The notes: a model not told the origin generated them from the sequence alone. Counted from the stretch's first letter, positions 33,096-42,719 are shown. The stretch is 58,758 bases of DNA from Candidatus Scalindua sp. (GCA_030748215.1 JASMMK010000066.1:1-58758), one strand, 5' to 3'. Numbers and translations: made by a program.

Positions 33096-35450
33096 CTAAC
33101 GCCCTCCAAAGTTAAATGTTATCGCTTGCTCATCATCCTTGTCTTTTCTTATGAATGGGAAACCGAAGTCAACGGAAACAACAGAGTTTCCCAAAAAAGG
33201 CACTCTTGCTCTGAAACCAAAGCCCAATGTTGCGCGAAAGTTGTTAAAGTTTATGTCATTTAGATCGGTATCCGCTTTTCCTGCGTCAACAAAAAAAGCG
33301 CCTCTGACCATATCACTGTAGACAGGCACAGTATATTCAGTTGTTGCCAATATCAATGCCTTACCACCGATTTGTTCACCAGTTGCCACATCGACTGGAG
33401 CCACACCTCTAAATGAAAAACCTCGCAAAGAATTGGCACCTCCGGCAAAAAAGTTCTCAAAGATAGGTATACCCTCATCTGAAGTTGCTTCAATCATACC
33501 TAACGTTCCACCGTACGAGAGGATATGTTTGCCCCTCCAGTCAGGAAAGTTGAAAACAGTATGATATTTTGTTCCTTTTGTTGTAAACTTTATCATATCA
33601 ACATCAAGGCCTGAGAATTCAAGAGATGACGTTATTTCATAGCCTCTGGTAGGTGACATTCTGTTGTCCAGCCGGTTCTTCATTGCGGTTAGTTCCAGGC
33701 TTAGTTTTCTACTACTCCCTTCTTGATCCTTTATAATTTTTGGCGCGTTACCGTCAATGTTTTGTACTCCAATCACTTCAAAATTTGGAGTAACGCCAAG
33801 CCTCAATCCCCTGAGCACAGTCTTGCCAACACTCATTTTGAAACCTTTTCTCTCTTCGTCATAGTCCTCCCTCGCACGCCGTAAAACGTTAGCGCTTAGC
33901 CCCATACTATATCCTGAATCAAAAATGGCAGGATTGTTAATCGAAAATACTCCTGTTGTTCTTTGAAGCCCCGGACTAAATCTCATTGTTATTGTGTGAC
34001 CCCCACCCCGAAATGCATTACCTGACATAAAGTCTTTCCAGTCCTTAGGCAAATCAAATATATCAAAATTCTTATCGGTATATGAGACGTCTCCAAAAAG
34101 TCCGGCATTGGCACCAAACCCTCCGCCAAATCTTAACATTCCAGTTCTGCCCTCTTTTACATTAACGAGTACATTTTTTGTATTGTACTTTGTACCGGGC
34201 AGATAAGTCATCTCTGACGCCGAACCACTTTGGCTATCAAAGTATCCTGTACTTGTCAATCGCTGCTCACTTCTCTTGATTTTTTGAGTATCAACCCTTT
34301 CTCCTGGAAAAAAGCTCAAATTCCTTCGTATGACATTGTCCTTTGTCTTATCGTTGCCTGTTATTATAACTTTTTCAATAAAAAATCTCTCATTTTCAAT
34401 AACATCGAATGTTATATCAATTTTGGGTTCAACTTGTTGGTAAGTATACTCCGCTTTCGCGCTTGCATTAAGATAACCTTGCTTACCATAAGCCATGCGT
34501 ATACCCTGCGAATCTTTTTGGAGAGATTCCGGAAGGAATGCGCTTCCTTTCTTTAGTTCAAGCATGTCAATTATCTCATCGCTAGTAAAAAGCTTATTTC
34601 CTTTTATGCTTACTTTGTCAACATAGTACCTATCACCTTCATCTACTATTACATGAACAAACATTTTCTTTCTATCTGAGCTATATTGTTCTTTCCACGT
34701 TACGTCAGCATCTAACCATCCACCGCCTCCATAAAATCCCTTAATTTTTTCGACGTCTTCTTCAAATTTAACTTTATCAAATTTACCGGGGAAGATGAAA
34801 CGAGGGAACTTCCTTCTTTTCGTATCAATGATCTTAGCAAGTCTTTTTGAGGAAAAGGTTTGGTTCCCTTCAAAGACTATCTCTTTTACGTATATCTTCG
34901 CGCCTTCTCGAATATTAAATGTTATATTCACATAGCCATCTGTTTTTTTCTCTTCGCTCTTAACATCAATATTTGAAAATCCTTTGCCTTGGTATATCTC
35001 ACGAATTTTATCTTCGTCCAGTTTTAATAAATAACGCTTTAAATAATCTCCTTCTTTTATCTGTATACCTTCTCTGAGTTTTTTTGTTTTAACCTTATCG
35101 TTACCAGTAAAAAAAATACTTCTTACAACAGGACGTTCCAATACAAGGAAAATCACCTTAACTCCACCCTCATATGCCTCTACTTCCACTTCGATATTAT
35201 CAAAAAACCCCAACAGCCAGATAGCGTCAACATCCTTACTTATTGCTTTTGGATCATAAATATCTCCATGATTGGTTTTTATTGCAGTTTTTATTGTTGA
35301 ACTGCTTATTCTGCTATTACCCTTAAACTCTATTTTCTTGACGATCGCCGAAACTCCTTCGTTTCCCTGAGCGTTAAGTATCCTCACGCCATCTAATGCG
35401 AAGAAAAGAGCGAGTATAATGGCAAATATCTTAATCTGTTTATATGGCAT
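33096..35450 (-). CDS. bamA: Outer membrane protein assembly factor BamA
   Basis: Omp85-family beta-barrel that inserts outer-membrane proteins. The 784-aa protein has a signal peptide (MPYKQIKIFAIILALFFALD) and five POTRA domains in the N-terminal 420 residues (for example IVKKIEFKGNSRISSSTI and VDKVSIKGNKLFTSDEII). A C-terminal barrel carries the L6-loop motif NSLRGFSFRG and a final strand ending ITFNFGGR. The ATG at 35450 is chosen because it opens the signal peptide; a start at 35468 would overlap dnaB. Strong evidence for a true outer membrane. Confidence 0.95.
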   Translation of the reverse strand: MPYKQIKIFAIILALFFALDGVRILNAQGNEGVSAIVKKIEFKGNSRISSSTIKTAIKTNHGDIYDPKAISKDVDAIWLLGFFDNIEVEVEAYEGGVKVIFLVLERPVVRSIFFTGNDKVKTKKLREGIQIKEGDYLKRYLLKLDEDKIREIYQGKGFSNIDVKSEEKKTDGYVNITFNIREGAKIYVKEIVFEGNQTFSSKRLAKIIDTKRRKFPRFIFPGKFDKVKFEEDVEKIKGFYGGGGWLDADVTWKEQYSSDRKKMFVHVIVDEGDRYYVDKVSIKGNKLFTSDEIIDMLELKKGSAFLPESLQKDSQGIRMAYGKQGYLNASAKAEYTYQQVEPKIDITFDVIENERFFIEKVIITGNDKTKDNVIRRNLSFFPGERVDTQKIKRSEQRLTSTGYFDSQSGSASEMTYLPGTKYNTKNVLVNVKEGRTGMLRFGGGFGANAGLFGDVSYTDKNFDIFDLPKDWKDFMSGNAFRGGGHTITMRFSPGLQRTTGVFSINNPAIFDSGYSMGLSANVLRRAREDYDEERKGFKMSVGKTVLRGLRLGVTPNFEVIGVQNIDGNAPKIIKDQEGSSRKLSLELTAMKNRLDNRMSPTRGYEITSSLEFSGLDVDMIKFTTKGTKYHTVFNFPDWRGKHILSYGGTLGMIEATSDEGIPIFENFFAGGANSLRGFSFRGVAPVDVATGEQIGGKALILATTEYTVPVYSDMVRGAFFVDAGKADTDLNDINFNNFRATLGFGFRARVPFLGNSVVSVDFGFPFIRKDKDDEQAITFNFGGR

Positions 35451-35454
35451 AGGT

Positions 35455-36825
35455 CTAGAGTGTATCAAATGAATCTAACGAAGCATCACTTATATAATCT
35501 TCAAATCTTAGAATTTCACGTAGAAAAGTAAGTTTTACTTTCCCAGTCGGACCATTTCTCTGTTTTGCGATGTTGACTTCAACTACACCCGGATTTTTAG
35601 TTGGGTCGTAATAATCTTCTCTGTGCAATAGCATAATCACATCAGCATCCTGTTCAATCGATCCGGATTCACGCAAGTCAGACATTCTTGGCGTATGCCC
35701 TTCACGTGTCTCCACAGAACGATTCAGCTGAGAAACGGCAATCACCGGTACATTTAATTCCCTGGCCAGTGCTTTCAGGCCTCTCGAAATTCCGGAGATC
35801 TCCTGTTGTCTGTTTTCTGCACTTCTACCTTCCATTAGTTGTAGATAGTCAATAATAACCAACTGAATATCATATTGCAACTTAAAGCGCCTGGCTTTAG
35901 CACGAATTTCCAAGAGACCAAGGCCGGGGGTATCATCAATAAATATTGACGATTCTGATAAATCACCCATTGCGATAGGAAGCTTTGACCAGTCGTCATC
36001 ACTAAGCTTACCTGTACGCATTAAGTGCGCATCAATCTTAGCAGCCGAACACAACATGTTTTGAGATATCTGTTGAGCTGACATTTCCATCGAAAAAATC
36101 AGCATAGGTTTTTTGTCTTTCGGGTTTTTTAGATTTGCACCGACATGTTCAGCAATATTCAACACTATACTTGTTTTGCCCATACTGGGCCTTGCTGCAA
36201 TAATTATCAACTCTCCTCTTTGCAACCCACAAGTTATTTCATCCAAATCGGTAAAACCAGTTGGCATACCGGTTAATTTGCTGCCGCCTTCATGTAAACT
36301 TTCTATGTAATCCCAGGTACCCTGGAGTATGTCATGCATACTCGTAGTTGGTTTTGCAAATTTGCGTTGTGTTATGTCGAATATTTCCTTTTCAGCTATA
36401 TCCAGGAGTTCGTCGGATTCTAAAGAGTCGCTGTACGCCTCATGTTGTATTTTTGCAGTGGCTGCAATTAAATCTCTTTTTACAGTCTTCTCTCGTACAA
36501 TTTTTGCGTAATATTCTACATTTGAGGCAATTGGAACTGATTCTTCCAACTCCATCAAATATCCGGCACCTCCTACCTTTTCCAGCAAAGACAGCCTGTT
36601 CAGTTCATCTTTCAAAATGACGAGATCAACCGCATTGTTATTGTCGTAGATGTTTACAATTGTGTCGAAAATATGTTGATGTGCAGTTTTGTAGAAGTCG
36701 TTTTTGCTTAAACTCTCTGTTACAAGGCTGATTGCTTCGTTGTCTATTAACAAAGAACCTAAAACACTTATTTCCGCTTCTATGTTGAATGGTTGTGTTT
36801 TCTCTTGTAACAGCCCTGTTTTCAT
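35455..36825 (-). CDS. dnaB: Replicative DNA helicase DnaB
   Basis: Hexameric 5'-3' helicase of the replication fork. The N-terminal domain starts PFNIEAEISVLGSLLID. The RecA-like domain has Walker A IIAARPSMGKTS at 208-219, IFSMEMSAQQIS and VIIDYLQLMEG (Walker B). SDLRESGSIEQDADVIMLLHRE and AKQRNGPTGKVKLTF complete the motor. The 456-aa length is normal and no intein is present. It ends the classical rpsF-ssb-rpsR-rplI-dnaB cluster; bamA follows five bases later. Confidence 0.97.
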   Translation of the reverse strand: MKTGLLQEKTQPFNIEAEISVLGSLLIDNEAISLVTESLSKNDFYKTAHQHIFDTIVNIYDNNNAVDLVILKDELNRLSLLEKVGGAGYLMELEESVPIASNVEYYAKIVREKTVKRDLIAATAKIQHEAYSDSLESDELLDIAEKEIFDITQRKFAKPTTSMHDILQGTWDYIESLHEGGSKLTGMPTGFTDLDEITCGLQRGELIIIAARPSMGKTSIVLNIAEHVGANLKNPKDKKPMLIFSMEMSAQQISQNMLCSAAKIDAHLMRTGKLSDDDWSKLPIAMGDLSESSIFIDDTPGLGLLEIRAKARRFKLQYDIQLVIIDYLQLMEGRSAENRQQEISGISRGLKALARELNVPVIAVSQLNRSVETREGHTPRMSDLRESGSIEQDADVIMLLHREDYYDPTKNPGVVEVNIAKQRNGPTGKVKLTFLREILRFEDYISDASLDSFDTL

Positions 36826-36876
36826 TGTTTAAGCCTCTGTCTGTTAACAGTTTTTACTAAAACAGGCTTTTTGTAT

Positions 36877-37395
36877 CTAAGCTTTATCTGTTTCTGAGTT
36901 ATCTTTAGAAGAAGCTTCAGATGATTCTTGCGGGGAGTCTGCTGTCTTTTCGGATTCGCTTACAACCCATACCCTGCATTGCGCATTAACATCAGGATGC
37001 AACACTACAGTTATGTTATGCAGATCACATTTTTTGATCGGGGCTTCAAGGATCACCATCTTTTCATCTATTTGAAAACCTTTCTCAGACAGTACTTTCG
37101 CAACATCATTCGCCGTTACAGAACCAAATAGCTTTCCTTCTTTATTTGTTTTAACAGTGATAGTATAGGATATATCCGCAATTTTACCTGCTAATACCTG
37201 AAGTTCCTTGATTTCTTCTTTCCGTCTTTCTTGATTTTTTGACACCTGCAAGTTGATTTGTTCGATGTTCCCTTTGGTTACAACTGTGGCAAGCTTTTTA
37301 GGCAACAGGTAATTCCTTGCGTAACCATTCGCAACATCAACAACATCCCCAACATTGCCTAATTTTTTGACTTCTTTTTTTAATAATATTTTCAT
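36877..37395 (-). CDS. rplI: Large ribosomal subunit protein bL9
   Basis: The 172-aa protein has the L9 N-terminal signature KILLKKEVKKLGNVGDVVDV...GYARNYLLPKKLA, the long connecting helix, and a C-terminal domain with FGSVTANDVAKVLSEKGFQI. An acidic, serine-rich tail (SSEASSKDNSETDKA) extends it about 20 residues beyond the E. coli length. ATG at 37395. Confidence 0.97.
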   Translation of the reverse strand: MKILLKKEVKKLGNVGDVVDVANGYARNYLLPKKLATVVTKGNIEQINLQVSKNQERRKEEIKELQVLAGKIADISYTITVKTNKEGKLFGSVTANDVAKVLSEKGFQIDEKMVILEAPIKKCDLHNITVVLHPDVNAQCRVWVVSESEKTADSPQESSEASSKDNSETDKA

Positions 37396-37486
37396 GGGTT
37401 AATAATCCTATAGCTAACTAATATGGTCAAGCTGTTTTTATGAAAAGAAATAGAATACAGACGAGTTTTTCAGGTAAATTTTCAGT

Positions 37487-37744
37487 TCAAGCTAGCAATG
37501 CCATGTGCCTTGCTCTTTTTAAAGCAATCTTCACTAAGCGCTGATGCTTAGTACAATTCCCAGAACGCTTTTTGGAAAGCAGTTTTCCCTGGCTTCCTAC
37601 GAGCTTTTGTAAATAATGCATATCTTTGTAATCTACAGATTCTACTCTAGATCTGCAAAAACGGCATTTCGTCGCAAATTCTTGATATTTCTTTTTCTTG
37701 TGTGGCGCCTCGGTTGTTTTCTTCTTTTTAAATTTTCGTTTCAT
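37487..37744 (-). CDS. rpsR: Small ribosomal subunit protein bS18, cysteine-bearing form
   Basis: The 85-aa protein has a lysine-rich head and the S18 core VESVDYKDMHYLQKLV...GKLLSKKRSG..TKHQRLVKIALKRARHMALL. It keeps C-x2-C in KCRFCRSR and a third cysteine with a histidine in GNCTKHQR, so it is the zinc-binding C+ version of S18. ATG at 37744. Confidence 0.96.
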   Translation of the reverse strand: MKRKFKKKKTTEAPHKKKKYQEFATKCRFCRSRVESVDYKDMHYLQKLVGSQGKLLSKKRSGNCTKHQRLVKIALKRARHMALLA

Positions 37745-37784
37745 TAATACAGTTCTTTTAATAATTGTTAAAATTGATATCTAT

Positions 37785-38192
37785 TTAAAATGGTATTTCT
37801 TCCTCATTAACATCATTCGGTGCTGCACCTTCCGGAAAACTTGGTCCTTCATCTCTTTTTGTCTTGCCACCTAAAAACTGGAAATCTTCGGCTACTACAC
37901 GTAGGGCATTGCGTTTTTGACCATCCTTTGTTTCCCATTGTTGAAACTGCAATCTACCTTCTATAAAGATAGGGTTACCCTTGCTGAAGTATTCATTAAT
38001 AACTTCCGCACGTCTGCCAAACATATTTATGTCAACATAACACACCTCTTCTTTTTTTTCTCCGTCCGGCCCCGACCAGGATCTATTAATGGCTATTCCA
38101 AAACTGGCAATTGCAGTACCGCTTGGTGTATACCTCAACTCAGGGTCTCTCGTAAGGTTTCCCATTAAAAATACCTTATTAAGCTTAGCCAT
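37785..38192 (-). CDS. ssb: Single-stranded DNA-binding protein
   Basis: OB-fold SSB of 135 aa: MAKLNKVFLMGNLTRDPELRYTP with GTAIASFGIAINR, then VDINMFGRRAEVINEYFSKG and FIEGRLQFQQWETKDGQKR. A short acidic tail ends in EEEIPF, the DDDIPF-like partner-docking peptide. It lies between rpsF and rpsR, its standard place. ATG at 38192. Confidence 0.96.
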   Translation of the reverse strand: MAKLNKVFLMGNLTRDPELRYTPSGTAIASFGIAINRSWSGPDGEKKEEVCYVDINMFGRRAEVINEYFSKGNPIFIEGRLQFQQWETKDGQKRNALRVVAEDFQFLGGKTKRDEGPSFPEGAAPNDVNEEEIPF

Positions 38193-38270
38193 ATTTTATC
38201 CCCTCATTATGCTGTTTATATTAAATATTAGGTGTGCCTTAAATTTCTATAAACTGCAAACTGTTACTAT

Positions 38271-38684
38271 CTATTCTGAAGCAACCGGCTCAGATGGTGC
38301 AGAGCTTACTTCCTCGTTTTCCGTATCAGCACTATCACCACTAGCTTGAGTTTCTTCAACCGGCTTTTCAGCTTCTTCTTCAGGTTTCGATTCCCCTACC
38401 TTATCTACCCTGACTATCAATGTTCTTAAAACATTGTCTGAAAGTTCAAAGTCTCTTTTCATTGGTGAGATTGAATCTGTAGGTGCGTTAAAATAGACAA
38501 GCAAATAAGCCCCTCGCTTGTGTCCTTTTAGTTTATATGCGAACTTCCTGTCTTCCCATTTTTCACTCTTAAGAATTTCGACACCTCTGTTTTTCAAGAG
38601 ATCTTCGACATACTTTACAGCCGCTTCCCAATCAGCGCCAGCTACAGTATCACTAATTATGAACATTCCTTCGTATAATCTCAA
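38271..38684 (-). CDS. rpsF: Small ribosomal subunit protein bS6
   Basis: The 137-aa protein starts MRLYEGMFIISDTVAGADW and has WEDRKFAYKLKGHKRGAYLLV and NVLRTLIVRVDK, the S6 core. About 35 acidic residues follow (PEEEAEKPVEETQASGDSA and more). The start is TTG at 38684, matching the family M-R-x-Y-E start, with AGGAGGAG about ten bases upstream in the region after the pth stop. First gene of the rpsF-ssb-rpsR-rplI-dnaB set. Confidence 0.95.
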   Translation of the reverse strand: MRLYEGMFIISDTVAGADWEAAVKYVEDLLKNRGVEILKSEKWEDRKFAYKLKGHKRGAYLLVYFNAPTDSISPMKRDFELSDNVLRTLIVRVDKVGESKPEEEAEKPVEETQASGDSADTENEEVSSAPSEPVASE

Positions 38685-38698
38685 AACTTTTTCTCCTC

Positions 38699-39253
38699 CT
38701 AGTTAAACAAACTCATACAGTTGCTTACATCTGTTGCAACCCAACAATTTATTATCTTACACGCTTTGTCAAGAGCACCTTGAATTACATCATTCTCTTC
38801 TTTCGTAAAACGCGATAAGACGAATTCCTTTGTGTCTTCTGGAAGACTGTTTCCAACACCGACTCTTAATCTGGGAAAGCATGTGGTTCTTAAATGATTC
38901 GAGATTGACTTCAAACCATTATGCCCGCCGCTACTTCCTTTTTCCCTTATCCTGGTTTTTCCCAAGGGAATATTAATATCATCCAGAATTACAAGTATTT
39001 CGCTCAGACTACAATTATACTTTCCTATAATTCTTTTTGTAGGACCACCGCTTAAATTCATAAATAACTGAGGTTTTACAAAGAGAACTTCTTCTCCCTC
39101 AATAATGCATTTACTAATTACAGAATCACGATATTTTTTAGTAAACTCGACATTACAGTTCTTGATAAATTTATCTATAATCGCAAATCCAACGTTATGC
39201 CTGGTCTTCGCATATTTATTACCCGGATTTCCAAGTCCAATAACAATTTTCAT
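38699..39253 (-). CDS. pth: Peptidyl-tRNA hydrolase
   Basis: Releases peptides from prematurely dropped peptidyl-tRNA. The 184-aa protein has KIVIGLGNPGNKYAKTRHNV with catalytic H19, VKPQLFMNLSG, ILVILDDINIPLG with the catalytic-site aspartate, and GSSGGHNGLKSISNHL. The ATG at 39253 shares one base with the rplY stop (TGATG) and has AAGGA upstream, so the genes are coupled. Confidence 0.96.
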   Translation of the reverse strand: MKIVIGLGNPGNKYAKTRHNVGFAIIDKFIKNCNVEFTKKYRDSVISKCIIEGEEVLFVKPQLFMNLSGGPTKRIIGKYNCSLSEILVILDDINIPLGKTRIREKGSSGGHNGLKSISNHLRTTCFPRLRVGVGNSLPEDTKEFVLSRFTKEENDVIQGALDKACKIINCWVATDVSNCMSLFN

Positions 39254-39894
39254 CAATCCTTATTTTCTGACTCTTCTTCTTTGTCAGGTTTACGGGCACT
39301 AATTATTTCTGGTCCAGCAGCTAATTCCTCTTCTGTCACTTCCTTTTCCTCAGCAGCAAAGTGGGCAGACACAACAATGGCATCAGTACTTCCAAGTGCT
39401 TTCGCATTGGCCGGAAGCTCTATATCACTAATGTGTATGGTACTTCCAATTTCCAATTCTGAAATATTTATACGAATATTATCCGGAACTGCTGTAGGAA
39501 GACACTCTATCTCAATTTCTTTAAGTGCATGGTCAAGTATCCCTCCCTCCTTAACACCTGGAGAAGTACCATAAAGCACCACAGGCACATGTGTTACAAT
39601 TTTTTCTGTCAGATCTGTCCTGACAAAATCAGCATGCAATATCTCTCTGCCGAAAGTATCGAATTGTACCTCTTTGATAAGCGCAGTTTCCTCTGAATTA
39701 TCCATCTTCAAATTAACCATTTTAGTCCTGGCATCTATTACTTTGGAAAATTCTTTCTTATCTAAAGAAAGCATGATACTTTCCTGTTTGTGCCCATATA
39801 AAATAGCAGGGATTAAGCCTGCTTTTCTGTTTTTTCTCGACTTGATAGACCCAGAGTCTTTTCTTATTTTCGCCTGTAGCTCTTGTGTTTCCAT
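39253..39894 (-). CDS. rplY: Large ribosomal subunit protein bL25, long (CTC) form
   Basis: The 213-aa protein combines the 5S-rRNA-binding L25 domain (RKNRKAGLIPAILYGHKQES, LIKEVQFDTFGREILHADF) with the C-terminal TL5/CTC domain (VPVVLYGTSPGVKEGGILDH, LPTAVPDNIRINISEL) and a charged tail. It lies between prs and pth, the usual prs-ctc-pth arrangement. ATG at 39894. Confidence 0.95.
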   Translation of the reverse strand: METQELQAKIRKDSGSIKSRKNRKAGLIPAILYGHKQESIMLSLDKKEFSKVIDARTKMVNLKMDNSEETALIKEVQFDTFGREILHADFVRTDLTEKIVTHVPVVLYGTSPGVKEGGILDHALKEIEIECLPTAVPDNIRINISELEIGSTIHISDIELPANAKALGSTDAIVVSAHFAAEEKEVTEEELAAGPEIISARKPDKEEESENKD

Positions 39895-39952
39895 TTGGTT
39901 TGTTCCCTGATACCTTAAATTTTAAAACAAAAAAATATGAATAATTAAAAGC

Positions 39953-40927
39953 TTAATGCTCTGTAAACATTGAGCTTATTGACCTGTTAGTATGAATCCT
40001 TTTTATCGCCTCTCCCAATAGCTTCGATACTGACAATACCTTAATCTTGTCACCCATGCTTTTCGCCTCCTCGCTCAGAGGAATAGTATCTGTGACGGCT
40101 ATTTCCTTAATTGGAGCTGCTGACAGCTTTTCAATGGCTGCACCACACAAGACAGGATGAGTCGTCCCGACGTAGATATCTTTAGCCCCCTTCTCCTTCA
40201 AAACCCTTGCCGCCTGACATATAGAGCCACCTGTAGCAATCAAATCGTCTATTATAATGGCATTTCGACCTTCTACATCACCAATAACAAACCCAACTTC
40301 TATCTCTTCAGGCCCCATCCTCCTTTTGTCTACTACGGCCAATCTCATGTTCAGTTGGTTTGAATACTGTCTTGCTATCTTTATACCTCCTACATCCGGC
40401 GAAACAACGACAAAGTCAGATAGATCTTTTTCCCTGTAGTACTCTGATATAACAGGAAACGCAAGAAGGTGATCTACCGGTATATCAAAAAAACCCTGTA
40501 TCTGGGCAGCGTGCAAATCCATAGTGAGCACTCTATCCGCCCCTGCTTCAGTTATAAGATTTGCAACCAGCTTTGCCGTAATCGGCACCCTGCCCTCATC
40601 TTTTCTATCTTTCCTGGCATATCCGTAATAGGGCAAGACAGCGGTTATTCTAGCGGAAGATGCCCTCTTGAAGCAATCTATCAAAATCAACAATTCCGCA
40701 AGGCTGTCATTAACCGGTGAGCATGTAGGCTGAATTATGAATATATCAGATCCACGAACATCCTCATCAACCTTAACATCTATCTCACCATCCGGAAATC
40801 TTCCTACCGTAGCATTGCCTAAAGGTATTGAGAGATAATCACATACCTTTTCCACAAGAGCCACATTTGAGTTTCCGGTGAATATTTTTATATTATTTAA
40901 CGTATCTATACGGTTTTTTTCGTCCAT
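39953..40927 (-). CDS. prs: Ribose-phosphate pyrophosphokinase
   Basis: Makes PRPP from ribose 5-phosphate and ATP, feeding purine, pyrimidine, His and Trp synthesis. The 324-aa protein shows IKIFTGNSNVALVEKVCDYL, DGEIDVKVDEDVRGSDIFII, YYGYARKDRKDEGRVPITAK, the metal-binding DRVLTMDLHAAQIQGFFDIP and the PRPP loop NAIIIDDLIATGGS. ATG at 40927. First gene of the 11-kb leftward block; I could not find a convincing promoter for it. Confidence 0.97.
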   Translation of the reverse strand: MDEKNRIDTLNNIKIFTGNSNVALVEKVCDYLSIPLGNATVGRFPDGEIDVKVDEDVRGSDIFIIQPTCSPVNDSLAELLILIDCFKRASSARITAVLPYYGYARKDRKDEGRVPITAKLVANLITEAGADRVLTMDLHAAQIQGFFDIPVDHLLAFPVISEYYREKDLSDFVVVSPDVGGIKIARQYSNQLNMRLAVVDKRRMGPEEIEVGFVIGDVEGRNAIIIDDLIATGGSICQAARVLKEKGAKDIYVGTTHPVLCGAAIEKLSAAPIKEIAVTDTIPLSEEAKSMGDKIKVLSVSKLLGEAIKRIHTNRSISSMFTEH

Positions 40928-41469
40928 CTTAATTGAGTCCTAGAATATACCCTACTTTACACCCAGTTACCAGTACAATTTGAGCAACGAAGCTCAATGA
41001 TGACTAACAAGGCTCTATTTTCTCGTAATAAACAATGGTGTTAAATTAGCAATATCAGAACCAATTTCACCCGATTTCCATTCAGATTAATATGCAGAAC
41101 GGACCTGTAATCGCCATCCGCCCCTGAATCAATCGAAGATTTTGCTGATATTATTGCTTCCAAACGTTTACTTTTAAACTGTTATCAGCACAGGCTCACG
41201 GTGTTTACCGCCTTCATTATCTATATAAATCCACTTCTATACATAGCGTAACTATCTATTTCTAAGACAGTTAACAAATATGCATTTCTATAACGGCAAA
41301 GAGGAAGAATGCTATCAAAAAAAGATATTCAATGCAAGCAAAAACTAATTACGCGTCAAATACGCGACAAATAGGTTGAAAATGTTAAAATACATTGAAA
41401 CGCCTAATTCCGTTAGTATAATACACCTGCAAAATATTATCTCGTTTACAACTTGAAAGATGGTTTAGA
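40928..41469. other. 542-base intergenic region between prs and mgtC
   Basis: Divergent spacer without a gene. It contains the mgtC promoter at 41395-41422, a small dyad TTGAGC/GCTCAA just upstream of prs (about 40979-40996), and an imperfect long-range inverted repeat (GCAATATCAG at 41049-41058 against CTGATATTATTGC at 41145-41157). No Mg2+-sensing M-box consensus is visible before mgtC. Confidence 0.6.
41395..41422 (+). promoter_or_regulatory. Sigma70-type promoter of mgtC
   Basis: TTGAAA (41395-41400) and TATAAT (41417-41422) are separated by 16 bases. The predicted start near 41429 leaves a leader of about 40 bases, too short for a riboswitch. Confidence 0.65.
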
Positions 41470-42168
41470 ATGCATGATTTTAGTTATATTTTGGTGCTTG
41501 GTACTGTGCTTGGAAAATTATTCATTGCTGCAATCCTGGGTGGCATTATCGGATGGGAGCGGCATAGACGAGGACGACCTGCAGGCCTGAGAACGCATCT
41601 CCTCGTATGTATTGGCGTAACCCTGATGATGCTTGTTTCAGAACATATTTTTGTCCAATACCAGAGCCACGGTCATAATTCTATTCTTCGGGTTGACCCC
41701 GCAAGGATTGCGGCTCAGGTTGTAACAGGCATTGGCTTCCTGGGCGCAGGCACAATTATGCGATCCAAGGCCAGTATCAGGGGACTGACGACCGCGGCCT
41801 CTTTATGGGTGGTTGCAGGCATAGGCCTTGCAGTTGGCAGTGGCTTCATAATACCTGCCATTTTTACAACCGTTATTGCAATTGCTATCCTGACTCTAAA
41901 CTCTTTAGTTGAAAAAAAGATGAAAAGGAACAGATACAGGTCGATAAAAATGCTAATTGCCGGTCAGGGACATTTTCTGGACGAAATAACACAAATCCTA
42001 AAGAAGCATTCTGTAAAATTAAAAAATTATAAGTTTAAAAGAAATATAGAGAATGACGAAATTGAGTATGATTTTGACGTCATGTACAGAGACGAAAAAG
42101 CGTTATTATTTGCCTCGAACGATGTTACAAAGACAATCAAGGACATAAAGAGTTTCAGTTTGGAATAA
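41470..42168 (+). CDS. mgtC: MgtC/SapB-family membrane protein
   Basis: MgtC proteins help survival at low magnesium and modulate ATP synthase in some bacteria. The 232-aa protein has the family core GGIIGWERHRRGRPAGLRTH and VVTGIGFLGAGTIMR with four to five membrane segments. After LNSLVEKKMKRN comes a soluble ACT-like C-terminal domain of about 80 residues (FLDEITQILKKHSVKLKNY), so it is the long form. The next gene starts 35 bases after its stop. Confidence 0.88.
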   Translation: MHDFSYILVLGTVLGKLFIAAILGGIIGWERHRRGRPAGLRTHLLVCIGVTLMMLVSEHIFVQYQSHGHNSILRVDPARIAAQVVTGIGFLGAGTIMRSKASIRGLTTAASLWVVAGIGLAVGSGFIIPAIFTTVIAIAILTLNSLVEKKMKRNRYRSIKMLIAGQGHFLDEITQILKKHSVKLKNYKFKRNIENDEIEYDFDVMYRDEKALLFASNDVTKTIKDIKSFSLE

Positions 42169-42203
42169 TTATTTATCAATAAGACAGGAAGGACCTTGTT
42201 ATT

Positions 42204-42719
42204 ATGAAGAAAACTCTCACACTCCTTATTTTCTGTCTAATACCATCTTTCTTTTTTCTGGGTGCTTCGGAGCCACAACCGGTTCTTGACAAACTGGATT
42301 CCCTGGAAAAGACCATCTCTAATTTATCATTCAGAATCCTCGCTTTAGAAAAGAGAATCATTTCACTTGAAGAAAAGATCTTTCTGGAAGCAACCAGACA
42401 AGAAAAACTACCGGGGAACATTACTCCTGAAATTTTTGAACAATCAGGTGATGATTTTTCCATTGAAGATGTTACCTATGCAACTCAATATAATGGCACA
42501 GTCTTTAGAGGCAAAATTACAAATAACACTAACAGTGATTTTCAATATTCACTTTTTAAAATTACCGTTTACAAAAAGAATGGTTCTGTCGCTTCCAGTA
42601 ACGACTTTTATATATTGAATCTGGATAGCCATTCAACCAGAACATTTGAGGCAAAAATACATGACGCAACGAAGGAAGAGTTTGAAACGTATATAATTGA
42701 ATTCACCAAAGGTTCTTAA
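42204..42719 (+). CDS. Exported protein with coiled coil and FxLYD-like domain
   Basis: The 171-aa protein has a signal peptide (MKKTLTLLIFCLIPSFFFLG), then a heptad-rich helix (KLDSLEKTISNLSFRILALE) and a C-terminal beta domain. The segment from YNGTVFRGKITNNTNSDFQY to AKIHDATKEEFETYIIEF resembles FxLYD domains, which are common in exported proteins of unknown role. CAGGAAGG precedes the ATG. It probably shares the mgtC transcript and is convergent with the TldE gene 13 bases away. Confidence 0.7.
   Translation: MKKTLTLLIFCLIPSFFFLGASEPQPVLDKLDSLEKTISNLSFRILALEKRIISLEEKIFLEATRQEKLPGNITPEIFEQSGDDFSIEDVTYATQYNGTVFRGKITNNTNSDFQYSLFKITVYKKNGSVASSNDFYILNLDSHSTRTFEAKIHDATKEEFETYIIEFTKGS

Noticed and set aside
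40928-41469. M-box (magnesium) riboswitch before mgtC
   Set aside because: The predicted leader is about 40 bases and no M-box consensus appears.
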